Assembly (NCBI GenBank): GCA_025350145.1
Contig: JANXYH010000102.1
Location: forward strand, 1-64,000
DNA from: Burkholderiales bacterium
Lineage (GTDB): Bacteria; Pseudomonadota; Gammaproteobacteria; Burkholderiales; Burkholderiaceae_C
DNA: 64,000 nucleotides
Reading direction: 5' to 3'
The notes beneath the pieces were generated by a model. That model was not told where the DNA came from. It saw only the letters and a program-made list of their open reading frames with translations, and ran no database searches. How positions within the stretch are numbered: position 1 is the first letter of the stretch; each line of letters opens with the position of its first letter. Position numbers and translations under genes: made by a program. This document shows positions 1-16,975 of this stretch, piece after piece.

Positions 1-138
1 ATGGTGATGCCCGGCGACAACGTCAGCATCACGGTCAAGCTGATCAACCCGATTGCGATGGAAGAAGGCCTGCGCTTTGCCATCCGTGAGGGCGGCCGCA
101 CCGTCGGTGCCGGCGTCGTGGCCAAGATCATTGAATAA
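1..138 (+). CDS. tuf: Elongation factor Tu, C-terminal 45 residues (5' end outside window)
   Basis: The reading frame is open from base 1 and ends with TAA at 136-138. The 45 codons match the end of EF-Tu domain III, including the MVMPGDN start of this segment, the [12 protein letters not shown] stretch and the terminal VAKIIE. EF-Tu delivers aminoacyl-tRNA to the ribosome as a GTP complex. Only the tRNA-binding beta-barrel end is visible, so the G domain cannot be checked. A tRNA-Trp gene follows 28 bases later, then secE and nusG, the usual proteobacterial order for the second tuf copy. Confidence 0.97.
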   Translation: MVMPGDNVSITVKLINPIAMEEGLRFAIREGGRTVGAGVVAKIIE

Positions 139-166
139 GGCAATTTTTTCAGAGGTGTAGCGCCGC

Positions 167-242
167 AGGGGTGTAGCTCAATTGGTAGAGCGCCGGTTTC
201 CAAAACCGAAGGTCGGGGGTTCGATTCCCTCCGCCCCTGCCA
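167..242 (+). tRNA. trpT: tRNA-Trp (anticodon CCA)
   Basis: A 76-nt cloverleaf with encoded CCA. The acceptor stem pairs AGGGGTG with CGCCCCT, the D stem is GCTC/GAGC, the T stem is GGGGG/CCCTC with loop TTCGATT, and the discriminator is G. The anticodon loop TTCCAAA places CCA at 34-36. The anticodon stem CCGGT/ACCGA has four good pairs and a C27-A43 mismatch at its outer end. The gene lies between tuf and secE and is probably co-transcribed with tuf. Confidence 0.97.
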
Positions 243-290
243 CCCGCCGGCGCTGACCGCTGCCGACACCGTTACCCCGCAGCGTTCCGC

Positions 291-320
291 AACAGTCCAC
301 AACAGTCCACAACAGTCCGC
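291..320 (+). repeat. Three tandem 10-bp units before secE
   Basis: Two copies of AACAGTCCAC are followed by AACAGTCCGC, with no spacer. They sit between the tRNA and secE in a spacer that should contain a promoter or leader. No function is evident. Confidence 0.8.
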
Positions 321-410
321 ATCGATTCGCCCTGATCCGGCGCGGCCCGCAGGCTAAGGCACAGCCCGGCGGGCCGTGGCGCTTAACGAGAAAGGGCAGG
401 CTTACCCACC

Positions 411-797
411 ATGGCTGTCAACACCCAAGTCCAAACCGTCTCGACCAGCGCCGACAAGGCCAAGCTGACCGCCGCTGCCGCGCTGCTGCTGGCGGCGGTG
501 GTGGTGTTCTACGTGCTGTCCAAGCAGGATCTGTGGCTGCGTGTGCTCGCCTTGCTGGCGTTGATGGCGGCGGCGGTGGCCACCTTCTTCACCTCCGAGC
601 CAGGCAAGCAACTGATCGGCTTTGGCCGTGAATCGATCAAAGAGACCCGCAAGGTGGTCTGGCCCGAGCGCAAAGAAGCGACGCAGATGACGGGCTACGT
701 GTTCGCCTTCGTCGTCGTCATGGCCTTGTTCTTGTTCCTGACCGACAAGACGCTGGAGTGGGTGTTGTACGACCTGGTCCTGGGCTGGAAGCGTTAA
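411..797 (+). CDS. secE: Preprotein translocase subunit SecE
   Basis: SecE is the small clamp subunit of the SecYEG protein-conducting channel in the inner membrane. The 128-residue product has the long three-helix form found in E. coli: hydrophobic segments at about 20-37, 43-60 and 95-115. Before the last helix lies the conserved amphipathic/cytosolic signature ending KVVWPxRxEATQMT. The start is chosen at ATG 411, preceded by an AAAGGG-type ribosome site. nusG begins 16 bases after the stop, so the two form the standard secE-nusG operon. Confidence 0.97.
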   Translation: MAVNTQVQTVSTSADKAKLTAAAALLLAAVVVFYVLSKQDLWLRVLALLALMAAAVATFFTSEPGKQLIGFGRESIKETRKVVWPERKEATQMTGYVFAFVVVMALFLFLTDKTLEWVLYDLVLGWKR

Positions 798-813
798 GGA
801 GGAGCGTAGAACC

Positions 814-1392
814 ATGAGCGAAGCACCCACAGCCGCCGCCCCAGTCGCCTCTGCCGGCCCGCCCCTGCGCTGGTACGTGGTGCATGCCTATTCGGGCATG
901 GAGAAGGCGGTCGAGCGCAACATCCGCGAGCGGATTGAGCGCGCCGCAATGCACGACAAGTTCGGCCGCATCCTGGTCCCGACCGAGGAAGTGATCGAGC
1001 TCAAGAACGGCAAGAAATCGGTCACCGAGCGGCGCTTCTTCCCGGGCTATGTGCTGGTCGAGATGCTGATGGACGACGAGTCCTGGCACCTGGTCAAGCA
1101 CACCAGCAAGGTCACTGGCTTCGTCGGTGGGGCGAAGAATCGGCCCTCGCCGATCTCCGACGCCGAGGTCATGAAGATCGTCAACCAGATGCAGGAAGGC
1201 GCCGAGAAGCCGCGCCCGAAGGTCGAATGGATGATCGGCGAACTGGTGCGCGTCAAGGAAGGCCCGTTCACCGACTTCAATGGTGCGGTCGAGGACGTCA
1301 ATTACGAGAAGTCCAAGGTCAAGGTCTCGGTCACGATCTTTGGTCGCGCCACTGGGGTCGAGCTGGACTTTGCCCAGGTCGAAAAGGTGTGA
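814..1392 (+). CDS. nusG: Transcription termination/antitermination factor NusG
   Basis: NusG binds the RNA polymerase clamp and links it to Rho or to ribosomal S10. The 192-residue product has the NGN domain (about 24-130, beginning [12 protein letters not shown]) and a C-terminal KOW domain (from about 140, [16 protein letters not shown]). Length and domain order are normal for the family. The start has a GGAGG-like site in AAGGAGGAGCGTAGAACC just upstream. The stop is followed within a few bases by a strong terminator hairpin, so secE-nusG and rplK appear to be separate units, at least partly. Confidence 0.98.
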   Translation: MSEAPTAAAPVASAGPPLRWYVVHAYSGMEKAVERNIRERIERAAMHDKFGRILVPTEEVIELKNGKKSVTERRFFPGYVLVEMLMDDESWHLVKHTSKVTGFVGGAKNRPSPISDAEVMKIVNQMQEGAEKPRPKVEWMIGELVRVKEGPFTDFNGAVEDVNYEKSKVKVSVTIFGRATGVELDFAQVEKV

Positions 1393-1397
1393 TGGCG

Positions 1398-1436
1398 GCA
1401 GCCCCGGACCTGCCGTCCTGGGGCTGCGGTTTTTTT
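1398..1436 (+). terminator. Rho-independent terminator after nusG
   Basis: GCAGCCCC (1398-1405) pairs with GGGGCTGC (1420-1427). The stem is extended by GGAC/GTCC across one bulged T and closed by a five-base loop. A run of seven T (1430-1436) follows. This is the clearest intrinsic terminator in the window and separates secE-nusG from the ribosomal protein genes. Confidence 0.92.
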
Positions 1437-1559
1437 GCTGATGTTTGCCCGCAGGCGCGCCTGACCCGGCGCCTGCGGTGTGTTCACCCCGGGTCATGGA
1501 ACGAGGAGCTGTTCGGGGCTGCTGCCCGCGTCAGCGCTTGAACTCGATAAGGAGCCTTC
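1437..1559 (+). promoter_or_regulatory. rplK leader with 9-bp hairpin
   Basis: The spacer before rplK contains a perfect inverted repeat, CGCAGGCGC (1450-1458) and GCGCCTGCG (1469-1477), with a 10-base loop. In many bacteria the rplKA mRNA leader mimics the 23S rRNA site of L1 and mediates autogenous repression. Whether this leader carries such a site was not established by eye. A promoter is expected here because of the terminator upstream. AAGGAG precedes the rplK start. Confidence 0.5.
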
Positions 1560-1991
1560 ATGGCAAAGAAAATCGTCGGCTTTATCAAGCTGCAAGTACC
1601 GGCGGGCAAGGCCAATCCTTCGCCCCCGATTGGTCCGGCGCTGGGTCAGCGCGGCCTGAACATCATGGAGTTCTGCAAGGCGTTCAACGCCCAGACCCAG
1701 GGCATCGAGCCGGGTCTGAAGCTGCCCGTGGTGATCACCGCCTACGCCGACAAGTCCTTCACCTTTGTGCTCAAGTCGCCACCGGCGTCGGTGCTGATCA
1801 AGAAGGCGGTCAAGATCGACAAGGGCTCGGGCAAGGCGCACCTGGACAAGGTCGGCAAGATCAGCCGCGAGCAGCTTGAGGAGATCGCCAAGATCAAGGT
1901 CAAAGATCTGACCGCGGCCAACCTGGACGCGGCGGTGCGCACCATCGCCGGCTCGGCCCGCTCGATGGGCATTGTTGTGGAAGGGGTCTGA
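1560..1991 (+). CDS. rplK: 50S ribosomal protein L11
   Basis: L11 forms the GTPase-associated centre with 23S rRNA and L10/L12. The 143-residue product starts [12 protein letters not shown] and has the proline-rich hinge [16 protein letters not shown] (about 20-35) of the N-terminal domain. The C-terminal RNA-binding domain ends [11 protein letters not shown]. The start is supported by AAGGAG eight bases upstream. rplA starts four bases after the stop, the usual L11-L1 pairing. Confidence 0.98.
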   Translation: MAKKIVGFIKLQVPAGKANPSPPIGPALGQRGLNIMEFCKAFNAQTQGIEPGLKLPVVITAYADKSFTFVLKSPPASVLIKKAVKIDKGSGKAHLDKVGKISREQLEEIAKIKVKDLTAANLDAAVRTIAGSARSMGIVVEGV

Positions 1992-1995
1992 CACC

Positions 1996-2697
1996 ATGAC
2001 CAAACTCACCAAGCGTGAAAAGTCCGTCGCCGGCAAGATCGACACGGTCAAGCTGTATGCGTTTGACGCGGCCATCGGGCTGGTCAAGGAATGCGCCACC
2101 GCCAAGTTCGACGAATCGATCGATGTGGCCGTGCAACTCGGCATCGACGCCAAAAAGTCCGACCAGGTCGTGCGCGGCGCGGTGGTGATGCCGCATGGCA
2201 CCGGCAAGACCAAGCGTGTGGCGGTCTTCGCTCAGGGCGCCAAGGCCGAAGAGGCCCGCGCCGCAGGTGCCGACATCGTTGGTATGGACGACCTGGCGGC
2301 CGAGATCAAGGCCGGCAACCTCAACTTTGATGTTGTCATCGCCTCGCCCGACACCATGCGTGTGGTCGGCACCCTGGGCCAGATCCTCGGCCCGCGCGGC
2401 CTGATGCCCAACCCCAAGGTCGGCACGGTCACGCCCGACGTGGCGACGGCGGTGCGCAATGCCAAGGCCGGCCAGGTGCAGTTCCGCGTCGACAAGGGCG
2501 GCATCATCCACGGCACGATCGGTCGCCGTTCGTTCGACAACGACAAGCTCAAGGGCAACCTGGCCGCACTGCTGGACGCGCTGACCAAGGCCAAGCCGGC
2601 GTCGAGCAAGGGCATCTACCTGCGCAAAGTGGCGCTGTCGTCAACCATGGGCGTGGGCGTGCGCCTGGACATGCAGTCGCTGACCGCGACGGCCTGA
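1996..2697 (+). CDS. rplA: 50S ribosomal protein L1
   Basis: L1 builds the mobile stalk at the ribosomal E site and in other bacteria represses its own rplKA mRNA. The product is 233 residues when started at ATG 1996 (MTKLTKREK). The same frame is open to an earlier ATG at 1972, but that would overlap rplK and adds nonconserved residues, while AAGGGG precedes 1996. Conserved L1 stretches are seen: [27 protein letters not shown], and the C-terminal [15 protein letters not shown]. Confidence 0.98.
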   Translation: MTKLTKREKSVAGKIDTVKLYAFDAAIGLVKECATAKFDESIDVAVQLGIDAKKSDQVVRGAVVMPHGTGKTKRVAVFAQGAKAEEARAAGADIVGMDDLAAEIKAGNLNFDVVIASPDTMRVVGTLGQILGPRGLMPNPKVGTVTPDVATAVRNAKAGQVQFRVDKGGIIHGTIGRRSFDNDKLKGNLAALLDALTKAKPASSKGIYLRKVALSSTMGVGVRLDMQSLTATA

Positions 2698-2998
2698 GTT
2701 TCAAACTGAACCCGGCCGCTTGCCTGTCACCAGGCGGGCGGCCTAGCGTGGTGGGCCGGTGGCTGAAGTCTTCAGCCACCGGGCCATCCAAGACCGCTGG
2801 CGGGGATTGATCCCCCTTAATCGACGGGGGCCCATGGGCCGGTTCGGTCAGCGCAGATGGCGGTCCCGCCGGAAGGCCCTGGGATGCCGCGTCGCAAGAC
2901 TCGGCAATTCTGAGGATAGATGGCATGGTCGCTGCAACCCTGGTGCGCCTTGGGGGCTGGCAACAGCCGCTGTGGTGCGTTGATGTGAGGAGCAGACC
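2698..2998 (+). promoter_or_regulatory. L10-type leader of rplJL-rpoBC
   Basis: A 301-bp non-coding spacer precedes rplJ, the position where the L10(L12)4 autoregulatory leader lies in proteobacteria. It holds a long near-perfect hairpin, CCGGTGGCTGA (2756-2766) with TCAGCCACCGG (2772-2782), plus smaller GC-rich inverted repeats. No T-run follows, so it is not a terminator. Assignment as an L10 leader rests on position and structure; a covariance-model search would settle it. Confidence 0.7.
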
Positions 2999-3529
2999 TT
3001 GAGTCTCAATCGAAACGAGAAAGCAGCCGTGATCTCGGATGTGGCCGCGCAAGTGGCCCTTTCGCAGACGCTCGCACTGGCCGAGTACCGTGGTCTCACC
3101 GTGGAACACCTGAACAAGCTGCGCAAAGACGCGCGCGAGAAGGGCGTTTATCTTCACGTGCTGAAGAATTCGCTGGCTCGTCGCGCCGTCAATGGCACGC
3201 CGTTCGAGGTGGCGTCGGAGGCCATGACCGGCCCGCTGATTTACGGTTTTTCAGCCGATGCGGTCGCCGCAGCCAAAGTCGTCACTGACTTTGCCAAGGG
3301 CAACGACAAGCTGGTGATCAAGGGCGGCGCCTATGCCGGCAAGGCCCTGGATGCCGACGGAGTCAAGGCCCTGGCGGCGATCCCCAGCCGTGAGGTGCTG
3401 ATCGCCCAGATCGCCGGTTTGCTGAAGTCACCGATCCAGCGCCTGGCGGGCGTGATCGCGGCACTGGCCGCAGCGCGTGCCGAACCGGCCCCGACCGAAG
3501 CGCTTGCCGAGGCCCCGGCCGCCGCCTGA
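2999..3529 (+). CDS. rplJ: 50S ribosomal protein L10 (TTG start)
   Basis: L10 anchors L7/L12 dimers on the ribosome stalk and binds its own mRNA leader. The 176-residue product starts at TTG 2999 ([15 protein letters not shown]), preceded by GAGGAG. No ATG fits because conserved residues begin immediately. Family stretches include [31 protein letters not shown] and TGPLIYGFS. It is about ten residues longer than the E. coli protein, with an alanine/proline/glutamate tail after residue 160. The rare TTG start may help tune L10 synthesis (inference). Confidence 0.97.
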   Translation: MSLNRNEKAAVISDVAAQVALSQTLALAEYRGLTVEHLNKLRKDAREKGVYLHVLKNSLARRAVNGTPFEVASEAMTGPLIYGFSADAVAAAKVVTDFAKGNDKLVIKGGAYAGKALDADGVKALAAIPSREVLIAQIAGLLKSPIQRLAGVIAALAAARAEPAPTEALAEAPAAA

Positions 3530-3580
3530 TAAACCCATCTATTCCCTATCCCAATTCATTCCTGAAACGAGGAAATCCAA

Positions 3581-3961
3581 ATGGCATTCGACAAAGACGC
3601 ATTCCTGACCGCCGTGGACAGCATGTCCGTGATGGAACTCAACGACCTGGTGCAGGCGATTGAAACCAAGTTCGGCGTGTCCGCCGCATCCATGGCCGCT
3701 CCGGCTGCCGGCGGCGGCGCGGGCGCTGCTGCCGCCGTGGTCGAGGAAAAGACCGAATTCAACGTGATGCTGCTCGAGGCCGGCGCCAACAAGGTGCAGG
3801 TCATCAAGGCGGTGCGCGAGTTGACCGGCCTGGGCCTGAAGGAAGCCAAGGACTTGGTCGACGGCGCGCCGAAGGCGGTCAAGGAAGCGATCCCCAAGGC
3901 CGACGCTGAGGCCGCGCTGAAGAAGCTGCTCGACGTCGGTGCGAAGGCGGAAATCAAGTAA
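3581..3961 (+). CDS. rplL: 50S ribosomal protein L7/L12
   Basis: L7/L12 is the multicopy stalk protein that recruits translation factors. The 126-residue product has the N-terminal dimerisation segment (1-32), an Ala/Gly-rich flexible hinge (about 37-52) and the globular C-terminal domain ([37 protein letters not shown]). GAGGAAAT precedes ATG 3581. Length is normal. It lies 51 bases after rplJ and heads a hairpin-rich spacer before rpoB. Confidence 0.98.
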   Translation: MAFDKDAFLTAVDSMSVMELNDLVQAIETKFGVSAASMAAPAAGGGAGAAAAVVEEKTEFNVMLLEAGANKVQVIKAVRELTGLGLKEAKDLVDGAPKAVKEAIPKADAEAALKKLLDVGAKAEIK

Positions 3962-4276
3962 TTCGCCGTCCAGGCCGCCGCAGTACTGCGGCGGCGCCAG
4001 GGCAGGTTCAAGGCCCTGGCGAACAGTTGAAAAAGCCGCGCAGGTTATCCTGTGAGGCTTTTTCAAGTGTTCTCTGAACCGACTGCAGAGAACCGGTTTG
4101 GTCGGGCCCCGGTGCAACGCCGGGGTTGTCCGCCAGCGGCTGGTAGTGGCCAGCCACCAAGCTTTGGGTCACCCGCCTGGACTGCTCAACGGTCCGGCGG
4201 GGCCGCACCCGACGCCAGTCGTCGACCAGACCTACCGCCAGTGGCCCCTTGGCGAAGGTGATCGACCGGAGTATCC
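3962..4276 (+). promoter_or_regulatory. rplL-rpoB spacer with two perfect hairpins
   Basis: This 315-bp stretch has no gene. It carries a perfect 22-bp palindrome centred on AGTACT (3974-3995) and a long hairpin at 4027-4066. The second pairs TTGAAAAAGCC with GGCTTTTTCAA (11 bp) and then CGCAGG with CCTGTG around a TTAT loop. In E. coli this spacer contains a partial attenuator and an RNase III site that adjust L12:RNA polymerase ratios. The long stem here is a plausible counterpart by position and shape. Confidence 0.7.
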
Positions 4277-8413
<4,137 letters not shown>

Positions 8414-8444
8414 TCCGCTCGTTCAACGCACACTGGAGATTCAC

Positions 8445-12686
<4,242 letters not shown>

Positions 12687-12719
12687 ACCGCGGCCGCCCG
12701 CCGGCCCGCCTTCGGCACT

Positions 12720-12737
12720 GTGACATTGGCATGTCAC
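12720..12737. other. Perfect 7-bp dyad after rpoC
   Basis: GTGACAT and ATGTCAC flank a four-base TGGC loop, 34 bases after the rpoC stop and 23 before the next start. There is no T-run, so it is a weak terminator candidate. It could equally be an operator for the exported-protein/phosphatase pair. Confidence 0.45.
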
Positions 12738-12759
12738 GCCGCCGTGGCAGGATGCGCGG

Positions 12760-13293
12760 ATGCGTCTTGACCCGCTGAAACACGCCAAGCGCTCCAGTTC
12801 ACGCTGGAGCGCTTGGCTGCTTCTGGCGGGTGCTTTCCTGCCTGCCCTGGCCGCCGAGCCGCTGCTGCTGCGCTTTGCCGACTTCTTCGCCCACCCGGTC
12901 GGCCGGCATGGCCTGGCGCCGGGGCCGCGTTTGCTCGCCGCCGATGGCCAGCGGGTGCGCATCGTCGGCTACATGGTCGCGACTGAAGATCCGCAACCGG
13001 GCCGATTCCTGCTGACGCCGCTGCCGCTGCGCATGAGCGAGCATGCCGACGGCGACGCCGATGATCTGCCGCCGGCCACGCTGGCGGTCTGGCTGCACTC
13101 GACACAGCAAGCCCTGGCCCTGCCGCACCGCAGCGGCCCGATTGCCCTGACCGGCGTGCTGCGCTACGGCCGCCATGCCGAGCCCGATGGCCGCATCGTC
13201 TGGGTCGGCCTGCAGCTCGATGCCGATGCGGTGCTGCCACCATCCCAGCCTGCGGCCTTGCCCGCCACCTTCAACCCGCCCACAACGCCATGA
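12760..13293 (+). CDS. Exported protein of unknown function, co-transcribed with alkaline phosphatase
   Basis: The 177-residue product has a basic N-terminus (KHAKRSSSR), a hydrophobic core (WLLLAGAFLPAL) and an AxA-like cleavage site near residue 32, so it is probably secreted. The mature part reads like a small beta-barrel: VRIVGYMVATEDPQPGRFLLTPLPL and ALTGVLRYGRHAEPDGRIVWVGLQL. This pattern resembles OB-fold proteins of the DUF3299 type, but the similarity is weak and no function is claimed. Its TGA overlaps the ATG of the phosphatase gene, so the two are translationally coupled and may act together in the periplasm. Confidence 0.75.
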   Translation: MRLDPLKHAKRSSSRWSAWLLLAGAFLPALAAEPLLLRFADFFAHPVGRHGLAPGPRLLAADGQRVRIVGYMVATEDPQPGRFLLTPLPLRMSEHADGDADDLPPATLAVWLHSTQQALALPHRSGPIALTGVLRYGRHAEPDGRIVWVGLQLDADAVLPPSQPAALPATFNPPTTP

Positions 13294-15365
13294 GCCTTGC
13301 CGCCTTGAACCGGATCAGACTTTGCCGCGCGATCTTCGCCGCAGCGGCCGCAGCAACCGCTGCGGTCGGAATTGCGCCGGTCGAGGCCGCGCCAAGCGTC
13401 AGCCGGCTGACACCGCCGTCGGAGCTGTTTGCCAGCGGCCGAGATGCCGACAGCGCCCCCGTCGTCGCCCGCTTCCTGCCCGGCCAGCGCTTTGACCTGC
13501 AGGCCACGCTCAGGCCCGACGACGGCCGCCAAATCGTCTCGGCGCGCTTCGAGATCGACGGCCGCCCGGTCGAGCTGAGCCACGCCCTGCGCGACTGCGC
13601 CAGCGGCTGTCGCAAGGGGCTGCCGGCGCTGACCGCGATCGCCACCGTCCGCGCCGTGGCGGTCGACAAACCTGGCCTGCACCGCTTTGCCGTGCGCGCG
13701 ACGCAGGACGACGGCCAGAGCGTGAGCGCCAGCGGCAACTTCCTGGTCGTGCCGCTGGCTGCGGCGGTCGGGCCCAAGGTCAAGAACATCATCATCTTGC
13801 TCGGCGACGGCATGGGCATCGCCCAGCGCAGCGCTGCCCGTTTGATGCGTGGCGGCTATGCCCAGGGCAAGGTAGTCACGCCGCTGGCGATGGACAGCTT
13901 TCCGGCCACTGCCCTGGTCAAGACCGCATCGCTGAATTCGGTGGTGACCGACTCCTCGCCCGGCATGACGGCCTATGTGCTGGGCAACAAGAACGACAAC
14001 AACGAGGAGGGCGTGTTCCCCGACGACACCCTCGACGCGTTCGACAACCCGCGGATCGAATACCTGAGCGAGTACCTGCACCGCACCCAGGGCAAGGCGC
14101 TGGGCATCGTCACCACCGCCGATGTGTTCGACGCCACCCCCGCCGGCAACGCCGTGCACAGCAGCAACCGTGGCGCCGGCACCGGCGTCGTCGACCAGTT
14201 CTTCGACGACCGCAGCCGCACCGGCTTGCAGGTCTTGATGGGCGGCGGCCGCAAGTGGTTCCTGCCGGCCAGCGTGCCCGGCTCGGCACGCGACGCCAAA
14301 AGCGACTACGCCTTCTCGGCCACCGACCCGCACACCGCCGAGATCGTCAAGCGCTGGGGCGCCTCGCCCGGTGCGCTTGACGCCGGCCGCGACCTGATCG
14401 CCGATTTCCAGTCGGCCGGCTTCGCCTACGCCGCCAACCGCAGCGAGCTCGACGCCTTCGATGCCCGCCGCGGCGACAAGCTGCTCGGCCTGTTCGCCCT
14501 GTCGAACATGAACGTGGCGCTGGACAAGATCGATGGCCGCCGCGCCAAGGCCGCCGGCCAGACCACCCCGACCGTGGTCGACGACTACGGCTTCCCCGAC
14601 CAGCCCATGCTCGACGAGATGGCTGCCAAGGCGCTGGCGGTGCTGGGCCGGGCGCCCAAGGGATTTGTGCTGATGGTCGAGGGCGCGTCGATCGACAAGC
14701 AGGCCCATGCCATGGACACCGAGCGCTGGCTGCTCGACACGCTTGAGTTCGACCGGGCGGTCGCCGTCGCCCGCGACTTTGCCGCCCAGCGCGGCGACAC
14801 CCTGGTGATCGTCACCGCCGACCATGAATGCTCGGGCGTGGCGCTGATCGGCGCATCGCGCGTCAGCGACGCCAAGCTGCAGGAACTGGCCGCTGCCGGC
14901 GGCGCCGCCAACTTGCGTGACCCGGTCGTCGGCATCTACGAGCAGGCCGGCTTTCCGCAATACCGCTTTGCCGCCGACGGCTACCCCGTCAGCACCAACA
15001 TCGACGGCCGGGTGCTGATCGGCTACGGCGCCAACGCCGACCGCTACGAGGATTGGCGGACCAACCCCAAGCCCCTGCTGGACAGCCAGCAGCCCTTCGC
15101 CAAGAGCGAGCCGCTGGCCAGCTACCCCGCCAGCCCGCTGGCGCGCGACGCCGATGGCCGTTTCCTGGTCACTGGCCAGGTCCCCGGCAGCTCGGCGGTA
15201 CACACCGGCAGCGACGTGCCGCTGTCGGCCTTCGGCCCCGCCTCCTGGTCTTTCAGCGGCGTGATCGACAACACCGACGTGTTCTTCATCCTCGCCCAGG
15301 CAGCGCTGCGCGGCCCGGTGGCGCCGGCCAGTTGGCCCAAGCCGGGCAAGGCCACAGCGCGCTGA
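13290..15365 (+). CDS. phoA: Alkaline phosphatase, PhoA family, long form
   Basis: The enzyme hydrolyses phosphomonoesters in the periplasm. The 691-residue product starts with a signal peptide (hydrophobic 13-30, cleavage near VEAAP). An extra N-terminal beta-rich region of about 130 residues precedes the catalytic domain, which begins near residue 165 (NIIILLGDGMG). The nucleophile segment is VTDSSPGMTAY, with a DSS in place of the common DSA. Metal ligands are recognisable in EGASIDKQAHAMD, TADHE and VHTGSDVPLSAFGP. At 691 residues it is much longer than E. coli PhoA (471). No Pho box was identified. Confidence 0.93.
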   Translation: MSLAALNRIRLCRAIFAAAAAATAAVGIAPVEAAPSVSRLTPPSELFASGRDADSAPVVARFLPGQRFDLQATLRPDDGRQIVSARFEIDGRPVELSHALRDCASGCRKGLPALTAIATVRAVAVDKPGLHRFAVRATQDDGQSVSASGNFLVVPLAAAVGPKVKNIIILLGDGMGIAQRSAARLMRGGYAQGKVVTPLAMDSFPATALVKTASLNSVVTDSSPGMTAYVLGNKNDNNEEGVFPDDTLDAFDNPRIEYLSEYLHRTQGKALGIVTTADVFDATPAGNAVHSSNRGAGTGVVDQFFDDRSRTGLQVLMGGGRKWFLPASVPGSARDAKSDYAFSATDPHTAEIVKRWGASPGALDAGRDLIADFQSAGFAYAANRSELDAFDARRGDKLLGLFALSNMNVALDKIDGRRAKAAGQTTPTVVDDYGFPDQPMLDEMAAKALAVLGRAPKGFVLMVEGASIDKQAHAMDTERWLLDTLEFDRAVAVARDFAAQRGDTLVIVTADHECSGVALIGASRVSDAKLQELAAAGGAANLRDPVVGIYEQAGFPQYRFAADGYPVSTNIDGRVLIGYGANADRYEDWRTNPKPLLDSQQPFAKSEPLASYPASPLARDADGRFLVTGQVPGSSAVHTGSDVPLSAFGPASWSFSGVIDNTDVFFILAQAALRGPVAPASWPKPGKATAR

Positions 15366-15492
15366 GTGCGGGTTCGCCTCAACTCCCGATTGCTGCCGGC
15401 GATACCCGACCGGCGGGGGCGTTGGCTTGGCACTCTGGCCGAGCATTTGGGAGCATCGCCTGTACTGGTAGCGCGTACTGCGCCCAACACGG

Positions 15493-15762
15493 CTAAGGCT
15501 TGATCCGCCTGATTTCGGCTTCGATTTCCATCAAGATGTCTATTGGGCAGGCCCTGTCCCTGCCGATCATCGGAACGATGAACGAGAAGCCCCAGGCAGT
15601 GATCCACACCTGGTGATAGTCGTCCATGTCACAACCCCAATAGCAGTTCAGCGCATTGAGGCGCGACTGCACTTCCGCAGAAGGGACAAGATCGTCGGAC
15701 GGCTGCAACGGGTCAATGCGTTCAGCAACGCAAAACGGCAAGCCGTTCGGGTCTGGCGCCAT
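15493..15762 (-). CDS. Small unknown protein overlapping a DUF1902-like gene
   Basis: An 89-residue frame starting at ATG 15762 (MAPDPNGLPFC). The same frame is open up to an ATG at 15894, but that would run deep into the gene upstream. The product contains a Cys/Trp-rich middle (NALNCYWGCDMDD, VWITAWGFSF) and ends in an acidic/basic helix (ILMEIEAEIRRIKP). I do not recognise the family. It overlaps the upstream DUF1902-like gene by 41 bases in another frame, an arrangement seen in toxin-antitoxin pairs. Codon use is less G/C-rich than the surroundings. Confidence 0.5.
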   Translation of the reverse strand: MAPDPNGLPFCVAERIDPLQPSDDLVPSAEVQSRLNALNCYWGCDMDDYHQVWITAWGFSFIVPMIGRDRACPIDILMEIEAEIRRIKP

Positions 15763-15985
15763 CCATCGGGAAGGTATCCAACGACTCTGCAACGGGGCGA
15801 ACCTGAACATCCAGCGCACGGTTTCTCTTGAACAGTGTCTTGATGGCGAGAACCAGGCTCGCGTGAAGACCCTCTTCGGTCGCACCGCAGACATGGAGGC
15901 CGGGAAGCTCGGGGCTGGCGGCGTACAGGTAGCCAGACCGCGACTGAACGCGGATGTTCACAATGAAAACGGCTCCGTCTTGCAT
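15722..15985 (-). CDS. DUF1902/HicB-like small protein
   Basis: An 87-residue product from ATG 15985 (MQDGAVFIVNIRVQS); an ATG at 16057 in the same frame gives a longer variant. The motif SGYLYAASPELPGLHVCG matches the beta-hairpin core of DUF1902/HicB-type partial RNase H folds, which are often antitoxins. An amphipathic helix (TEEGLHASLVLAIKTLFKRN) follows. No DNA-binding tail is obvious. The next gene on the strand overlaps it by 41 bases. Antitoxin function is an inference from the fold and context. Confidence 0.65.
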   Translation of the reverse strand: MQDGAVFIVNIRVQSRSGYLYAASPELPGLHVCGATEEGLHASLVLAIKTLFKRNRALDVQVRPVAESLDTFPMDGARPERLAVLRC

Positions 15986-16201
15986 ATCTTCTTCGGGTAA
16001 AAAGTGACAATGGATTGCGCGCGAAGTATGCGCGTGCCGCGATTTTCTGTGTTGCAAAAAAGCATGGTGTCAACAACGGGCAATTCGTGGGCGCGTGACG
16101 GACTTTGTGCCCTGCCGCTCCGGCCGTCTCAAGACCGGGTCGCTGAAAACCGCGAGGCGACAAAACCACGCTTGGCGTGACGCTGCCAGACCACCCACCC
16201 C

Positions 16202-16975
16202 ATGCCCTTGCGCGTCATTGTCTGGAACGAGTTCCGCCACGAGCGGGAGAGTGCGGCCATCGCTGCGGTCTACCCCGAGGGCATCCACCGCGCCATCGCC
16301 GACGGCCTGGCCTTGGTTCAGCCGCAGGGCCAGCAGCGCCAGGCGCTGGAGATTGGCACGGCCACACTCGACGAGCCCGAGCACGGCCTGAGCGAGCAGC
16401 GCCTGGCCGATTGCGATGTGCTGCTGTGGTGGGGCCACCGCGCCCACGACGCGGTCAGCGACGCCGTGGTGGAGCGGGTGCAGCGCCGGGTGCTGGCCGG
16501 CATGGGCCTGATCGTGCTGCATTCGGGCCATTACTCGAAGATATTTCGCCGCCTGATGGGCACGCATTGCTCGCTGAAATGGCGGGTCGCCGACGAGCGC
16601 GAGCGGCTCTGGGTGGTTGAGCGCTCGCACCCCATCGCCGCCGGTCTGGGCGAGTACTTCGAGCTGCCGCAGGAGGAGATGTACGGCGAGCGCTTCGACA
16701 TCCCCAGACCCGACGCGACCGTATTCATCTCCTGGTTCGAGGGCGGTGAAGTCTTTCGCTCGGGCTGCTGCTGGGAGCGCGGCCATGGCCGGGTGTTTTA
16801 TTTCCGGCCCGGCCACGAGTCCTACCCGACCTACCGCGACGCCAACGTCCAGTTGGTGCTGGCCAACGCCGTGCAATGGGCGGCGCCAACGGTCGCGCTG
16901 GGCGACGCCGCGCCGATGCGTGCGCCGCTGGAGCGGATCGGCGACAAGCCGCAGGCAGACGCCGCCGCCGGCTGA
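16202..16975 (+). CDS. ThuA-like domain protein (trehalose utilisation family)
   Basis: The 257-residue cytosolic product has the ThuA glutamine-amidotransferase-like fold: [10 protein letters not shown] at the start, [12 protein letters not shown], then [19 protein letters not shown]. Later come [21 protein letters not shown] and [16 protein letters not shown]. Rhizobial ThuA takes part in trehalose/maltitol catabolism through 3-keto intermediates. No ThuB dehydrogenase or sugar transporter lies next to it, so the substrate is unknown. It stands alone, with 143 bp before the next gene. Confidence 0.88.
   Translation: MPLRVIVWNEFRHERESAAIAAVYPEGIHRAIADGLALVQPQGQQRQALEIGTATLDEPEHGLSEQRLADCDVLLWWGHRAHDAVSDAVVERVQRRVLAGMGLIVLHSGHYSKIFRRLMGTHCSLKWRVADERERLWVVERSHPIAAGLGEYFELPQEEMYGERFDIPRPDATVFISWFEGGEVFRSGCCWERGHGRVFYFRPGHESYPTYRDANVQLVLANAVQWAAPTVALGDAAPMRAPLERIGDKPQADAAAG

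Noticed and set aside
3974-3995. Palindrome after rplL as a full terminator
   Set aside because: No T-run follows and rpoB must be transcribed through it.
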